From Flexilinea sp. (lineage in GTDB: Bacteria; Chloroflexota; Anaerolineae; Anaerolineales; Anaerolineaceae): a stretch of 39,518 nt of DNA. The stretch covers positions 1 to 39,518 of the forward strand of contig JAPKMT010000031.1 in assembly GCA_026645735.1 (NCBI GenBank). The letters run 5' to 3'. Position 1 is the first letter of the stretch, and every line of letters starts with the position of its first letter. The notes under the pieces were generated by a model that was not told the origin of the DNA, ran no database searches, and worked only from the letters and a program-made list of their open reading frames with translations. The translations under genes were made by a program, and so were the position numbers. This document shows, piece by piece, positions 1-8,024 of the stretch.

Positions 1-42
1 TTTTTTGTTGCCTTTTTTTATTTTTGGTATCGTCTATCCCGA

Positions 43-621
43 TTACAGGAAAAGCGAAACAGCACAGTAGATCAACAGGATTGCCAAAATCCCGTTGATG
101 AGTTTTGCGTGATTTTTAAAAAGCTGCGCGAACACAGATCCAAAAATTGCCCAGCAGAGCGTGCTGGAAAATCCAACAAATGCAAGCAGCACGGCAAAAC
201 CGGTCAATACCGGCAGTGAGCTGTAGGACGGCAGAATATAGGTCGACATGGATGTGATCCCGTAAATATAAATTTTTGGATTGATGAACTGTAACAAAAA
301 ACCGGAGAGGAACGTGGCGTCCTTTCCGTTCCGCGCACTGATTTCCGAAGAACTTTTCCATGTCTTCCAGGCAAGCCACAGAATATATCCGGCTCCAAGG
401 ATCAGCATCAGCGGTTTGATTCTCGGAATCAGACGCAGCATTGTGGCGCTGAACAGCGTACAGAGAATCATGACGATGGAAAATCCGCAGAAGATCCCCA
501 GATTGTACGGGTAACTTTTTCGAAGGCCATAGCGGCTCGCGTTGCTCATGGAGGAGATATTGTTGGGACCAGGGGTGTACGCTGTGACAAAAATGTAGGT
601 GAAGAAGGCATAAAGATTCAT
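43..621 (-). CDS. LysE/RhtB-family amino-acid exporter
   Basis: A 192-residue hydrophobic protein, the usual length for the LysE/RhtB family of inner-membrane exporters that expel amino acids or their derivatives by proton antiport. The N-terminal helix carries the family hallmark TPGPNN (about residues 16-21), and the first segment runs into a glycine-rich second helix. About six membrane segments can be seen, with a charged loop near residues 86-100 (WKTWKSSSEISARNGKD) and a conserved-looking FINPK motif near residue 112. The substrate cannot be deduced. EamB-like (cysteine/O-acetylserine) exporters have the same architecture. The gene reads leftwards, away from a degenerate copy of the interspersed repeat at 668. 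Nothing is visible in the 42 bases downstream except T-rich sequence. Confidence 0.85.
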   Translation of the reverse strand: MNLYAFFTYIFVTAYTPGPNNISSMSNASRYGLRKSYPYNLGIFCGFSIVMILCTLFSATMLRLIPRIKPLMLILGAGYILWLAWKTWKSSSEISARNGKDATFLSGFLLQFINPKIYIYGITSMSTYILPSYSSLPVLTGFAVLLAFVGFSSTLCWAIFGSVFAQLFKNHAKLINGILAILLIYCAVSLFL

Positions 622-667
622 GATAACCTGATTCTAAGGTAAATTCATAGATTTTCTCTTATTTTCC

Positions 668-754
668 CAGCAATTCGAAATATCAACCAACTTTTTGAAT
701 CAATCGACACGACTACAAATAATTCTCACCATATTTCGAATTACCAAAACGCTG
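668..754. repeat. Degenerate copy of hairpin repeat family, hairpin lost
   Basis: The left end (CAGCAATTCGAAATAT, from 668) and the right-half signature ATAATTCTCACCATATTTCGAATT (about 719-742) match the termini of the full elements at 3033 and 13304. The central hairpin is missing and the last bases are disrupted. No flanking direct repeat is recognisable. It sits in the 150-bp gap between two leftward genes. Confidence 0.6.
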
Positions 755-771
755 CAGATTTCAAAAATAAT

Positions 772-1929
772 TCAGGTACCTTTTCGTAAAATATCAAGAT
801 ACGCTTTATAGGAAAAAGTTCTATTTCGTTTCTGATCCACTGTCTGCTCAAGAATGCCTGCTTCTTGCAAGCGTTTCACTGTGTTTGACACGGTATTGAA
901 AGATATACCCAATGCCTCAGCAGTTTTATTGATTTCAATGATCGGATTTGTTTCAAGATAAAAAAACACCTTTTCCATCGTTCTTTTTGCTCGCACTGTT
1001 GTGCCAATCGCATCCATTGCAGCGAGGCTTTGATCATGTAACGCTGACAGAAGATCAATCGAGGCAATCGCGTCCTTCGATGATTCAAGAATGGCTCGAA
1101 GGAAAAACGCTATCCACTGCTCATAATCTCCACTGTTCCTGACTTCTGCCATCCGATCATAATATTCAATCCTATGGCTCTTGAGATAATAAGAAATATA
1201 AAGCGCCGGTGTAGAAAGAACGCCTTTTTCCATAAGGAAAAGCGTAATTAATAATCGGCCGATTCTTCCATTACCGTCAAGAAATGGATGGATCGTTTCA
1301 AACTGATAGTGAACCAACCCTGCCTGAACAAGCGTATCCAGATCATCTTCACTGTTTATATATTTTTCGAGATCTGACATAGCCAGCTTCATATCGTCTA
1401 CACAAGGAGGAATGTATCGGGCATTCTTCAATGTACTGCCGGCGCCTCCAATCCAGTTCTGTGAGGGACGAAACGTTCCCGGAGTTTTTTCCTGACCTCG
1501 TACTCCTTGCATAAGCACAGCATGTATCTCACGCAGCAAGCGATTACAGAGTGGTAATTCTCGAAGCCGTACAACAGCAAAATCCGTCGCCTTGATATAG
1601 TTGATTACGTCTGAGACATCACGGTTTGCATTCTGATCAATTGTCGGGTCAAGTACATCCTCAAGCGTCGCCTGTGTTCCTTCAATCTGAGAGGACAATA
1701 ATGCTTCTTTTCGGACGTACATAGAGAGAAACAACCCGACATTCGGTATCCGCTTTGAATGATCATTGAGAAGCGCAAGCTCGATGTTTGCTTTGATGAT
1801 CAGATCAAGCAGCCCGGAGCTAAAAACAAGAGGTGGATCAGGGGGTAATTTCGCCGGACAGAAAGACTTAAAGGCTGATTCTCCCGATAAATTGTTCTTG
1901 AAATAGCCAGCCCGATTTTCAGTTTTCAT
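772..1929 (-). CDS. Fic-domain protein with N-terminal inhibitory motif and C-terminal winged helix
   Basis: A 385-residue Fic protein; Fic proteins usually transfer AMP from ATP to a hydroxyl of a target protein. The complete core motif HPFLDGNGRIGR is at residues 214-225. The segment SSQIEG at 79-84 fits the inhibitory (S/T)xxxE(G/N) motif, so this is an autoinhibited class II Fic protein with its antitoxin-like helix in cis. The last 60 residues look like a winged helix-turn-helix (AEALGISFNTVSNTVKRLQEAG), the common Fic_N-Fic-HTH layout of soluble cytoplasmic proteins. The start at 1929 is supported by a strong GGAGG-type ribosome site 5-10 bases upstream. It is a stand-alone gene, complete and with all catalytic residues. 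The target protein is unknown. Confidence 0.9.
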   Translation of the reverse strand: MKTENRAGYFKNNLSGESAFKSFCPAKLPPDPPLVFSSGLLDLIIKANIELALLNDHSKRIPNVGLFLSMYVRKEALLSSQIEGTQATLEDVLDPTIDQNANRDVSDVINYIKATDFAVVRLRELPLCNRLLREIHAVLMQGVRGQEKTPGTFRPSQNWIGGAGSTLKNARYIPPCVDDMKLAMSDLEKYINSEDDLDTLVQAGLVHYQFETIHPFLDGNGRIGRLLITLFLMEKGVLSTPALYISYYLKSHRIEYYDRMAEVRNSGDYEQWIAFFLRAILESSKDAIASIDLLSALHDQSLAAMDAIGTTVRAKRTMEKVFFYLETNPIIEINKTAEALGISFNTVSNTVKRLQEAGILEQTVDQKRNRTFSYKAYLDILRKGT

Positions 1930-2354
1930 AGTCTCCTCCTTTCATCTTTTGAAATACTGAGCTGATTATACCATTCTTATTTCAATAACTTTAAAGTTAT
2001 AGAAATATGGATAGTCTTATCGTTTCCTTATTTCAATTTACAGAGATAATAACAATCAGAAAATCAACACGAGTTTGACACTTGCGGAAAAAAAGAGTTT
2101 TAAATCCTGCTGAGAACAAAGTCAGGAATACGTGGATTCACCCCAGATTTGTTAAGATCCCAGTGAATTGAGCGACTGGTTCACTTCAGCCACTTGATTG
2201 TTTTGGATCGGTACAGTAGGCGGCTTAGCCTTTCCCTGATAAAAGGAAATTCAATCGAATGCATTAATTTCCGGGTATTACACGCTCGTACAGCAATTCG
2301 TTCCATTTTGGTCTTGGGAAAACAAACTTTCCGGTAATCCAAACCCGTATAAGG
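1930..2354. other. Gene-poor spacer with a possible decayed reading frame
   Basis: This is the 425-bp gap between the Fic gene and the antitoxin. The part next to the Fic gene is AT-rich and should hold its promoter. On the minus strand, from an ATG at 2304-2306 to a stop at 2100-2102, a frame with ordinary amino-acid composition (starting MERIAVRACNTRKL) is interrupted by one in-frame TGA. It may be the tail of a decayed gene once downstream of the antitoxin. I do not recognise it, and it could be chance. Confidence 0.3.
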
Positions 2355-2642
2355 TCATTTTGTATCAGGAATTAACTTAAATTCTATCTTTGCGCCTAAC
2401 GCTTCAGCGATCTTAGCAAGGAAGGATAAACTAGGAGCACTGGTGCCATTTTCCAGTCTGGCGATGGAAGGCTGCCGGGTACCGACCATCTCAGCAAGTT
2501 GAGCCTGAGTTAAACCCCTTAACAGGCGAAGCCGGGCAACCTGGTAACCGGGTTCCAATTCCTCTGCAGCAGCGAGGAAATCCGAGTCTTTAATCTTTTC
2601 AGCTTCCCAATCTTCAAATTTAGGCATATTCTTTCGAGCCAT
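2355..2642 (-). CDS. higA: HigA-like XRE-family antitoxin
   Basis: A 95-residue protein with a Cro/C1-type helix-turn-helix in its second half (LTQAQLAEMVGTRQPSIARLENG, about residues 44-66) followed by a short beta-like tail (GAKIEFKLIP). This is the usual design of HigA/RelB-type antitoxins that follow a HigB/RelE toxin. I chose the ATG at 2640-2642: an AGGTG ribosome site lies 5 bases upstream, whereas the upstream in-frame ATG at 2654 is part of that ribosome site. The toxin gene ends one base upstream, so the pair is co-transcribed and probably translationally coupled. It should bind the partner toxin and repress its own promoter, for which a perfect palindrome exists at 2990-3007. The antitoxin is intact although the toxin is broken. 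Confidence 0.85.
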   Translation of the reverse strand: MARKNMPKFEDWEAEKIKDSDFLAAAEELEPGYQVARLRLLRGLTQAQLAEMVGTRQPSIARLENGTSAPSLSFLAKIAEALGAKIEFKLIPDTK

Positions 2643-2643
2643 G

Positions 2644-2973
2644 TTACACCTCATCTATTAACTCTTGCATTCGTCGTATGGCTATCTCAATCTCACGGTC
2701 TGGGGCCTTTTGACTTTGTTTTCTATATCCATGCAAGATGACAAATTGTTGTTCAATATATTCAAAGTAGAATAATCGAACTCCTCAAGGTCTTAACTCC
2801 CAAAGCTTTCCTTTGATCTGTTTTACATGCGGCATGCTCAGATTGCTTCCAAATTCTTGCAACAGCCGCAAGACGTTCCGAATCTTTGCTTGCTCCATCA
2901 CAGGAAGTTCTTCGATAAACTCCCTGGGTGGACATTTTCCACGATGATCAACGTAAAATACGATGTTCCACAT
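2644..2973 (-). pseudogene. higB: HigB/RelE-type toxin interrupted by an in-frame UGA
   Basis: Reading from the ATG at 2971-2973, the frame gives a RelE/HigB-superfamily ribosome-dependent mRNA interferase: MWNIVFYVDHRGKCPPREFI at the start, then KGKLWELRP at residues 54-62. A TGA stop then follows at 2785-2787. The same frame continues without any shift as GVRLFYFEY, FVILHGYRKQSQKAP and EIEIAIRRMQELIDEV, ending at TAA 2644-2646, one base before the antitoxin ATG. In this family the position after LWELRP is normally a serine, so one base change (TCA to TGA) would restore a toxin of about 109 residues. The catalytic C-terminal strand lies after the stop, so the truncated 62-residue product should be inactive unless the UGA is read through. 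A sequencing error is the alternative. Confidence 0.85.
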
Positions 2974-2989
2974 GTTTTTCCTCTTCTAT

Positions 2990-3007
2990 TATAACAATAT
3001 TGTTATA
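2990..3007. promoter_or_regulatory. Perfect 18-bp palindrome, probable toxin-antitoxin operator
   Basis: TATAACAAT directly abutting ATTGTTATA forms a perfect palindrome 17 bases upstream of the toxin start. It contains -10-like TATAAC/TATTAT sequence on both strands. Autorepression at such sites is known for HigA-type antitoxins; the assignment here is from position and symmetry only. Confidence 0.55.
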
Positions 3008-3032
3008 TTCGTCAAGCGGTTATGGAAAGTCA

Positions 3033-3156
3033 CAGCAATTCGAAATTTGGAAAAGCCTTTTACGAAAAAAAGAGAAAAATTATTGTTGTGTTGTTTTTGC
3101 GCTACGCGCAAAAACAACACAACAATAATTAATTCTTCCCATATTTCGAATCGCTG
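3033..3156. repeat. Full hairpin repeat element (124 bp) with near-perfect 9-bp target duplication
   Basis: The termini are CAGCAATTCGAAATTTGG (left) and CCATATTTCGAATCGCTG (right), imperfect inverted repeats. The centre is a perfect 25-bp stem (3078-3102 with 3106-3130) closed by the 3-nt loop TAC. The flanks are GGAAAGTCA (3024-3032) and AGAAAGTCA (3157-3165), 8 of 9 identical, as expected of a target-site duplication. It lies between the toxin promoter and the 3' end of the ImmA-like gene. Confidence 0.9.
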
Positions 3157-3175
3157 AGAAAGTCACTGAAGTATT

Positions 3176-3877
3176 TTAAGTCATAGTAACAAAAAATTTA
3201 TCGACTACCAGGAATTCCTGTAATGGCTTACCAGACAATTCCTGTGCCCTGGAACGCGAGATTAAATCCTCAGCCAAAGCGTGATAGATTAACCGTTCCA
3301 TCCGTATGGGTGTTTCAGATGGACAAAGTTTTCCTGGTTCCTGACGATACCAATCATTGACGCGAAACTGCTGGAATAAACGCGCCGCAGTGTTTTCTGA
3401 AATAATGGAAAGATCCCTGGTGCGGTAAATCCAGGCTTGTATGCTCAAGCCATATTTGTGCTTCAGCATGTGAAGCTCGTTGATGTTGAGATTCGTCCGG
3501 TTAGTGCCCAATTCAACGCGAGCCGTTGCAGCCGGCACAAGGAAAGCCCCGGTAAATCGGTTGGCTGCCTGTTCCGACTTGAAGTCGCCCTCGATATCCA
3601 GGATCAAGTGCCCCAGGTCATGTCCTACATTGAATCCCTGCCGGTCGCCTGATAATTCGCCTTTGGTTACAATGATCGGGTCATTCTCTACTTTGCACGA
3701 CTGTGTACTGTATGTAAATGTACAGGCATCAAAATGCTCGAAACCGGAGATGATCCCCACCTTGATCCTCCGATCTTCCAATAACTGGACCATGTTTTTT
3801 GCCGATGCAAAATGTAACAAAGGGGACGCAGACAAAATCCTGGACTTGTGAGAACAGGAGATTTGTCTGCACCCCAA
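3176..3877 (-). CDS. ImmA/IrrE-family (DUF955) metallopeptidase-like protein, probably N-terminally decayed
   Basis: The protein contains the zincin core of ImmA/IrrE proteins, which cleave helix-turn-helix repressors: GHDLGH (H86-D87-xx-H90 in the 233-residue frame) followed by SEQAANRFTGAFLVP, where E102 would be the third metal ligand. The first motif has Asp in place of the usual Glu of HExxH, a conservative but potentially inactivating change. The frame has no good start. It opens with TTG at 3875-3877, and the same frame stays open upstream to a stop at 4004-4006 without an ATG. Relatives often carry an N-terminal XRE helix-turn-helix, and none is recognisable here. The gene therefore looks 5'-decayed, although its 3' two thirds are well kept (RMERLIYHALAEDLISRSRAQEL). 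Its original partner could have been a defence or toxin-antitoxin repressor. Confidence 0.65.
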   Translation of the reverse strand: MGCRQISCSHKSRILSASPLLHFASAKNMVQLLEDRRIKVGIISGFEHFDACTFTYSTQSCKVENDPIIVTKGELSGDRQGFNVGHDLGHLILDIEGDFKSEQAANRFTGAFLVPAATARVELGTNRTNLNINELHMLKHKYGLSIQAWIYRTRDLSIISENTAARLFQQFRVNDWYRQEPGKLCPSETPIRMERLIYHALAEDLISRSRAQELSGKPLQEFLVVDKFFVTMT

Positions 3878-4006
3878 ACGATAAAACGCATTGAACTGTA
3901 TAAGAACGCTTCTCTCTGACTCAGAGCACCTCGGGTTTTCTTCACTTACTGTATCTTTAAATGGGCGCAGGCTCCTTTTGTTGGAAGAATAAATAGACCA
4001 ATTTCA

Positions 4007-4670
4007 GCGATCCGGAAAAAAACTGTCTGCCTTTCCATGTAAGGATTTCTCCTGAAAATGTATTACTTCCAAAATACTCATAAAAGGGATTACGGAAGTA
4101 AACTGTTTTATGCTGTCTTTCCCCAATTTTCAGCGTTTATCAACTCAAAACCTAACTATGATCCAGGCTTCCAACCCGATTAAGAGCTTTACCCCGGAAA
4201 TGCGTCAGGGTAAATCAAATCATCCCAAAGGAAAGGCTTTCTGACAAATCCAAGGTTAAATCAATAGGTCCTGAATGTCCGATGTCTCCCAAATGACCTG
4301 GTTGGATAATCGACAATATTGCGTCTTTTAAAAAAGAAAATTAGAAAAAATTGTAAGTAGTGGTGTTTATTGCATTCGATATAGATTTCAAATCATGACT
4401 TTCTACATGCAAATTTACAGGCTTTTTTCGTTGACAGTTTTCTTTTCTTCGCCTATGATTGTCGAAGGGCACATTACGAGAGATCATAAAATCCCGTTAC
4501 AATTAATCAATACTGCCGTCTCACCGGGTAACGCCAATTGAAAACATGATTTTTCCGGATAAAATTTCCTTTCACTTAAAATTAATGCGATAGCGAAAAA
4601 TCAGCGACTTCGGCATTTGGGAATCATGCGATTCCTCTTAAGCGAACATCACTATTGACTGGAAAAGAGA
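4007..4670. other. Long non-coding spacer in front of the modification cassette
   Basis: No convincing gene in about 660 bp on either strand. The left part has short frames broken by stops and could be decayed sequence. The right part holds a strong promoter (4431-4459) and a leader of about 200 bases before the first methylase gene. I see no recognisable riboswitch or attenuator in that leader. Confidence 0.5.
4431..4459 (+). promoter_or_regulatory. Near-consensus housekeeping promoter of the methylase cassette
   Basis: A consensus -35 TTGACA (4431-4436) is followed by a 17-bp spacer and a -10 TATGAT (4454-4459), one mismatch from TATAAT. Transcription would start near 4466, giving an approximately 205-nt leader before the ATG at 4671. 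Nothing else in the spacer reads rightwards. Confidence 0.65.
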
Positions 4671-5411
4671 ATGGAGCAGCAGATTGCGGATTTTATGGTC
4701 AAACAAGTAAAAACAAAACAGCGAGTGACAGACCATGGCGAGGTATTTACTGCCGAACGGGAGGTCAATGCCATGCTGGATCTGGTCAAACAGGAAACTG
4801 AACGCATTGACAGCCGTTTTCTCGAACCGGCTTGCGGCGATGGAAATTTTCTTGCTGAAATCCTGCGCCGAAAACTGACCGTCGTTAAAAAGAAGTATCG
4901 AAAAAGCCCCATGGATTATGAGAAGAACGCCGTGCTCGCCGCAACCAGCATTTATGGCATCGACATCCTTCAGGATAACGTGGATGCCTGCCGGGAACGC
5001 ATGTTTGGAATCTGGGACAAGGAATACCGATCGGTATTAAAAAAAGAAATCAATGAGGACTGCCGCGCAGCGGTGCGCTTTATTTTCAGTCGCAATATCG
5101 TCTGCGGTAACGCGCTCAGCCTCAAAAAAGTGGATACCGACGGAAACGACCTCAACGAACCGATTGTCTTTTCAGAATGGGCTTTTGTGACCGGTGCTAA
5201 CCTCCAGCGCAAAGACTATACCCTGGACAAGCTGCTGCAAGGTCCAGAGGAAGGAAAAGATATTTTCAGCAAGGGAAAACCGCCAAAAGTTCAGAATGCA
5301 GTGCAGCAATCGCTGTTTGCTGAAGAAGCGGCAGACCAGCCGGATGACGAAGGGGAATTCCTGAGGCAATATATTTCACATTACAGGAGGGTGCAGGATC
5401 ATGGCGGATGA
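4671..5411 (+). CDS. Adenine-methylase-like protein of a restriction-modification cassette (small subunit, motif I only)
   Basis: A 246-residue protein with the start of a class I methyltransferase fold: [16 protein letters not shown] (about residues 23-38), then the SAM-binding motif [12 protein letters not shown] at 50-60, and [18 protein letters not shown] (motif II-like). It has no (N/D)PP(Y/F) catalytic motif, and the C-terminal third is charged and low in structure ([17 protein letters not shown]). It is therefore unlikely to methylate DNA alone. Small proteins of this type accompany Eco57I-like methylases in similar cassettes, presumably as a partner subunit. It overlaps the next gene by 11 bases, and the ribosome site of that gene (AGGAGG) lies inside its last codons, indicating coupled translation. 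The promoter is at 4431-4459. Confidence 0.75.
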   Translation: MEQQIADFMVKQVKTKQRVTDHGEVFTAEREVNAMLDLVKQETERIDSRFLEPACGDGNFLAEILRRKLTVVKKKYRKSPMDYEKNAVLAATSIYGIDILQDNVDACRERMFGIWDKEYRSVLKKEINEDCRAAVRFIFSRNIVCGNALSLKKVDTDGNDLNEPIVFSEWAFVTGANLQRKDYTLDKLLQGPEEGKDIFSKGKPPKVQNAVQQSLFAEEAADQPDDEGEFLRQYISHYRRVQDHGG

Positions 5412-6933
5412 TTTTTACAGCGGAATTTACAATCCGGATGTATTGTCCTGTCTGGCGAACCTGTCCAACGACGAGGTCTTTACACCGCCGGAAATTGCCA
5501 ACCAGATGTTGGATCTGCTGCCACAGGAACTGTTCCAAAGCCCCCAAACCAGATTTCTCGACCCGGCCTGCAAATCCGGCATTTTCTTGCGTGAGATCGC
5601 CAAACGGCTGCTGAAAGGGCTGGAGCCGCAGATCCCCGACTTGCAGCTGCGCGTCGATCATATCTTTCAGCATCAGTTGTACGGCATCGCCATTACCGAG
5701 CTGACCAGTCTGCTTTCGCGGCGCAGCGTATACTGCAGCAAATACCCCAACAGCATTTATTCGGTGACCGGTTTCCAGGACACCCAGGGCAATATCCGAT
5801 TTAAACGCATCCCGCATGTCTGGAAAAACGGGAAATGCGCCTTTTGCGGGGCGTCTCAAAACCAATATGACCGCGATGCGGCGTTGGAAAGTCATGCCTA
5901 TGAGCTGATCCACACCAGCCGGCCGGAGGAGATTTTTAACATGAAATTCGATGTGATCATTGGAAATCCACCCTATCAATTGAGCGATGGAGGAGGCAGT
6001 GGAACAAGTGCAATGCCAATTTACCATAAATTTGTTGAACAGGCAAAAAAACTTACTCCAAGGTATTTGTCAATGATTATTCCATCTCGTTGGTTTTCTG
6101 GTGGTAAAGGACTTGATGATTTTCGTGACGAGATGTTACACGACAATCGAATTCGACAAATCCACGATTTTATTGAAGCCGCGGATTGTTTTCCTGGAGT
6201 TCAAATAAAGGGTGGTGTATGCTATTTTTTGTGGGATAGAGACAATCGTGGAGATTGTCTTGTAATTACACATCATGGTGACAAGGTGGGTAAAGGATTT
6301 GAACGTCCCCTTCTCGAGAATGATAATGATATCTTTATTCGCTATAACGAGGCAATTGAGATTTATCATAAAGTTGCTCCTTATAAAGAAAAATCGATGG
6401 AAGAGTTAGTCAGTTCTCGTAGACCTTTTGGTTTATCATCAAATTATCGTGGTAAGGTAGATAAAAATTCAGGTGATCTATGCCTATATCAAAATGGCGG
6501 ATCTGCATTTATTACACAGGGAGATATTAAAACAAATTTACACTTAATTGGCAAATGGAAAGTATTTATTCCGTTTTTAGGAAGCGGCAGCGACGCCTTT
6601 CCACATATGATTCTTGGGAAACCTTTTGTCGGTGAACCTGGAACTGTATGTACTGAAACATATTTAACTATTGGTCCTTTAGAATCACAACTACAATGTG
6701 AAAATTTAATATCCTATATAATGACTAGGTTTTTTAGGTTCCTTGTCCTGCTAAAAAAGCCATCACAAAATGCAACTCGAAAAGTATATTCGTTTGTTCC
6801 TATTCAAGATTTTTCAGAGTCATGGACTGATGAAAAACTATATTCAAAATATGGCTTAACTAATGATGAAATTGTTTTTATCGAATCCATGATAAGGCCG
6901 ATGGAGGCAGGGGATGTCGATAATGGCGAGTAA
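5401..6933 (+). CDS. Eco57I-like DNA adenine methylase / specificity protein
   Basis: A 510-residue N6-adenine DNA methyltransferase. It shows [18 protein letters not shown] (24-41), motif [13 protein letters not shown] (52-63) and the catalytic motif IV NPPY (189-192) in [16 protein letters not shown] CxxC pair (C146, C149; KCAFCG) may bind zinc. After motif IV the protein continues with [19 protein letters not shown] and about 250 residues that should hold the target-recognition region, as in Eco57I-type enzymes. No nuclease motif is evident in it, so cutting is probably done by the GIY-YIG/helicase protein downstream. Composition changes within the gene: the part up to about 5980 is GC-rich, the rest clearly AT-rich, suggesting that the recognition half was replaced by recombination. 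It is coupled to the gene before and overlaps the fragment after. Confidence 0.85.
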   Translation: MADDFYSGIYNPDVLSCLANLSNDEVFTPPEIANQMLDLLPQELFQSPQTRFLDPACKSGIFLREIAKRLLKGLEPQIPDLQLRVDHIFQHQLYGIAITELTSLLSRRSVYCSKYPNSIYSVTGFQDTQGNIRFKRIPHVWKNGKCAFCGASQNQYDRDAALESHAYELIHTSRPEEIFNMKFDVIIGNPPYQLSDGGGSGTSAMPIYHKFVEQAKKLTPRYLSMIIPSRWFSGGKGLDDFRDEMLHDNRIRQIHDFIEAADCFPGVQIKGGVCYFLWDRDNRGDCLVITHHGDKVGKGFERPLLENDNDIFIRYNEAIEIYHKVAPYKEKSMEELVSSRRPFGLSSNYRGKVDKNSGDLCLYQNGGSAFITQGDIKTNLHLIGKWKVFIPFLGSGSDAFPHMILGKPFVGEPGTVCTETYLTIGPLESQLQCENLISYIMTRFFRFLVLLKKPSQNATRKVYSFVPIQDFSESWTDEKLYSKYGLTNDEIVFIESMIRPMEAGDVDNGE

Positions 6934-7138
6934 CGAATTCTTTCCACAACGCCCTGAATCACACCCGCTGATCTACGCCTATTCCGACAACAATCCGCAG
7001 TATCAGGGCTTGTTGAAGGTCAGCTATACGGAAAAAGACGTGGAAAAGCGTGTGGCGCAGCAGTATCCCGCTTTTACCGACCATGATGTTCACCTGGTTT
7101 TGCGCCAGAAAAGTATCAACGGGGTCGGCGATGGCTAA
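6914..7138 (+). pseudogene. Partial duplicate of the GIY-YIG domain of the downstream helicase
   Basis: A 74-residue frame whose residues from about 5 on copy the N-terminus of the 983-residue protein at 8017: [19 protein letters not shown], then [21 protein letters not shown], followed directly by [14 protein letters not shown]. Compared with the intact copy, an internal stretch of roughly 26 residues (from TKRPDG to YDGSC) is missing. The copy ends before the GEWF segment that supplies the catalytic glutamate, so it cannot be an active nuclease. It overlaps the methylase stop by 20 bases and runs into the start of the Fic gene. The same-orientation duplicate on both sides of the Fic gene suggests the Fic gene came in with, or caused, a segmental duplication. 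Confidence 0.8.
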
Positions 7139-8024
7139 GATCTCGGTTCGTTTTTTTGGCGACAGCGAAGTCCGTGCCGTGTGGGATGAAGAAAAGTCCA
7201 AATGGTGGTTTAGTGTGGTAGATATCATCGGCGTTCTCACGGATAGCAAAGATCCGCGCCGCTATTGGTCGGTTTTAAAGACGCGCTTAAAGGATAAAAA
7301 TCCGCAGTTGGTTACAAATTGTAGTCAACTGAAATTGATGGCGCGTGACGGTAAAAAGTATGCAACCGATTGTTTGCTTCAGGATGATTTGATCAAGCTT
7401 GTGGAAAGTGTTCCGAGTAAAAAAGCGACAGCGTTTATCAAATGGTTCACTTATAGCGATGAAAGCATTGATGGGAAGAGTAAAACCAAAGCCTATGCGT
7501 TGTTTGACAGTTCGCTATACGACACGCTGGAGGTCGGCACGGTGAACGGCTTGCGGCAAATCCACGCTTACCTGTTCGGCGGTCTGTATGATTTTGCGGG
7601 GCAAATTCGAACAATGAACATTGCAAAGGGCGGTTTTCGCTTTGCTCATGCACAATATTTACCGGAAACGCTGAAAAGCATTGAAAAAATGCCCGAAAAC
7701 ACATTGAATGAAATCATTGATAAATATGTGGAGATGAATGTTGCCCATCCGTTTATGGAGGGTAACGGAAGAAGCATGCGCATTTGGCTGGATCTGCTTT
7801 TGAAAAAGCGCTTAAAATGCTGCGTGGATTGGAGCCGCATTGGCAAGAAAGCATACCTTACTGCAATGGAGCAGAGCGTAACCGATTCCACTCCAATCAA
7901 GACATTGCTCTCCTCCGCTTTAACGGACAGGATCGATGATCGCGAAATGTTCATGAAGGGTGTGGATTATTCATACTACTACGAACAGGCGGACGAAATA
8001 ACGGAGGTTAAGAGCCATGAGTAA
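7131..8024 (+). CDS. BRO-N / Fic fusion protein within the modification cassette
   Basis: A 297-residue protein. Residues 1 to about 105 form a BRO-N domain as in phage antirepressors ([20 protein letters not shown], later a KATAFIKWF end). Residues about 120-285 form a Fic domain with the full motif [12 protein letters not shown] at 206-217 and the preceding flap region [12 protein letters not shown]. All Fic catalytic residues are present, so it should transfer AMP or a related nucleotide to a protein. No (S/T)xxxE(G/N) inhibitory motif is visible, so control may come from a separate partner or from BRO-N binding to DNA or protein. I chose the ATG at 7131; the longer frame from 7050 runs out of phase through the upstream duplicate. 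The C-terminus overlaps the helicase start by 8 bases, so it is co-translated with the restriction gene. Confidence 0.85.
   Translation: MAKISVRFFGDSEVRAVWDEEKSKWWFSVVDIIGVLTDSKDPRRYWSVLKTRLKDKNPQLVTNCSQLKLMARDGKKYATDCLLQDDLIKLVESVPSKKATAFIKWFTYSDESIDGKSKTKAYALFDSSLYDTLEVGTVNGLRQIHAYLFGGLYDFAGQIRTMNIAKGGFRFAHAQYLPETLKSIEKMPENTLNEIIDKYVEMNVAHPFMEGNGRSMRIWLDLLLKKRLKCCVDWSRIGKKAYLTAMEQSVTDSTPIKTLLSSALTDRIDDREMFMKGVDYSYYYEQADEITEVKSHE

Noticed and set aside
2291..2300. CAGCAATTCG identical to the repeat-family left terminus
   Set aside because: Only ten bases match, the following bases differ, and there is no right end or hairpin nearby; chance is likely.
5266..6027. 253-residue minus-strand frame opposite the methylase genes
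   Set aside because: Overlaps two well-supported genes on the other strand and has no recognisable domain or ribosome site.
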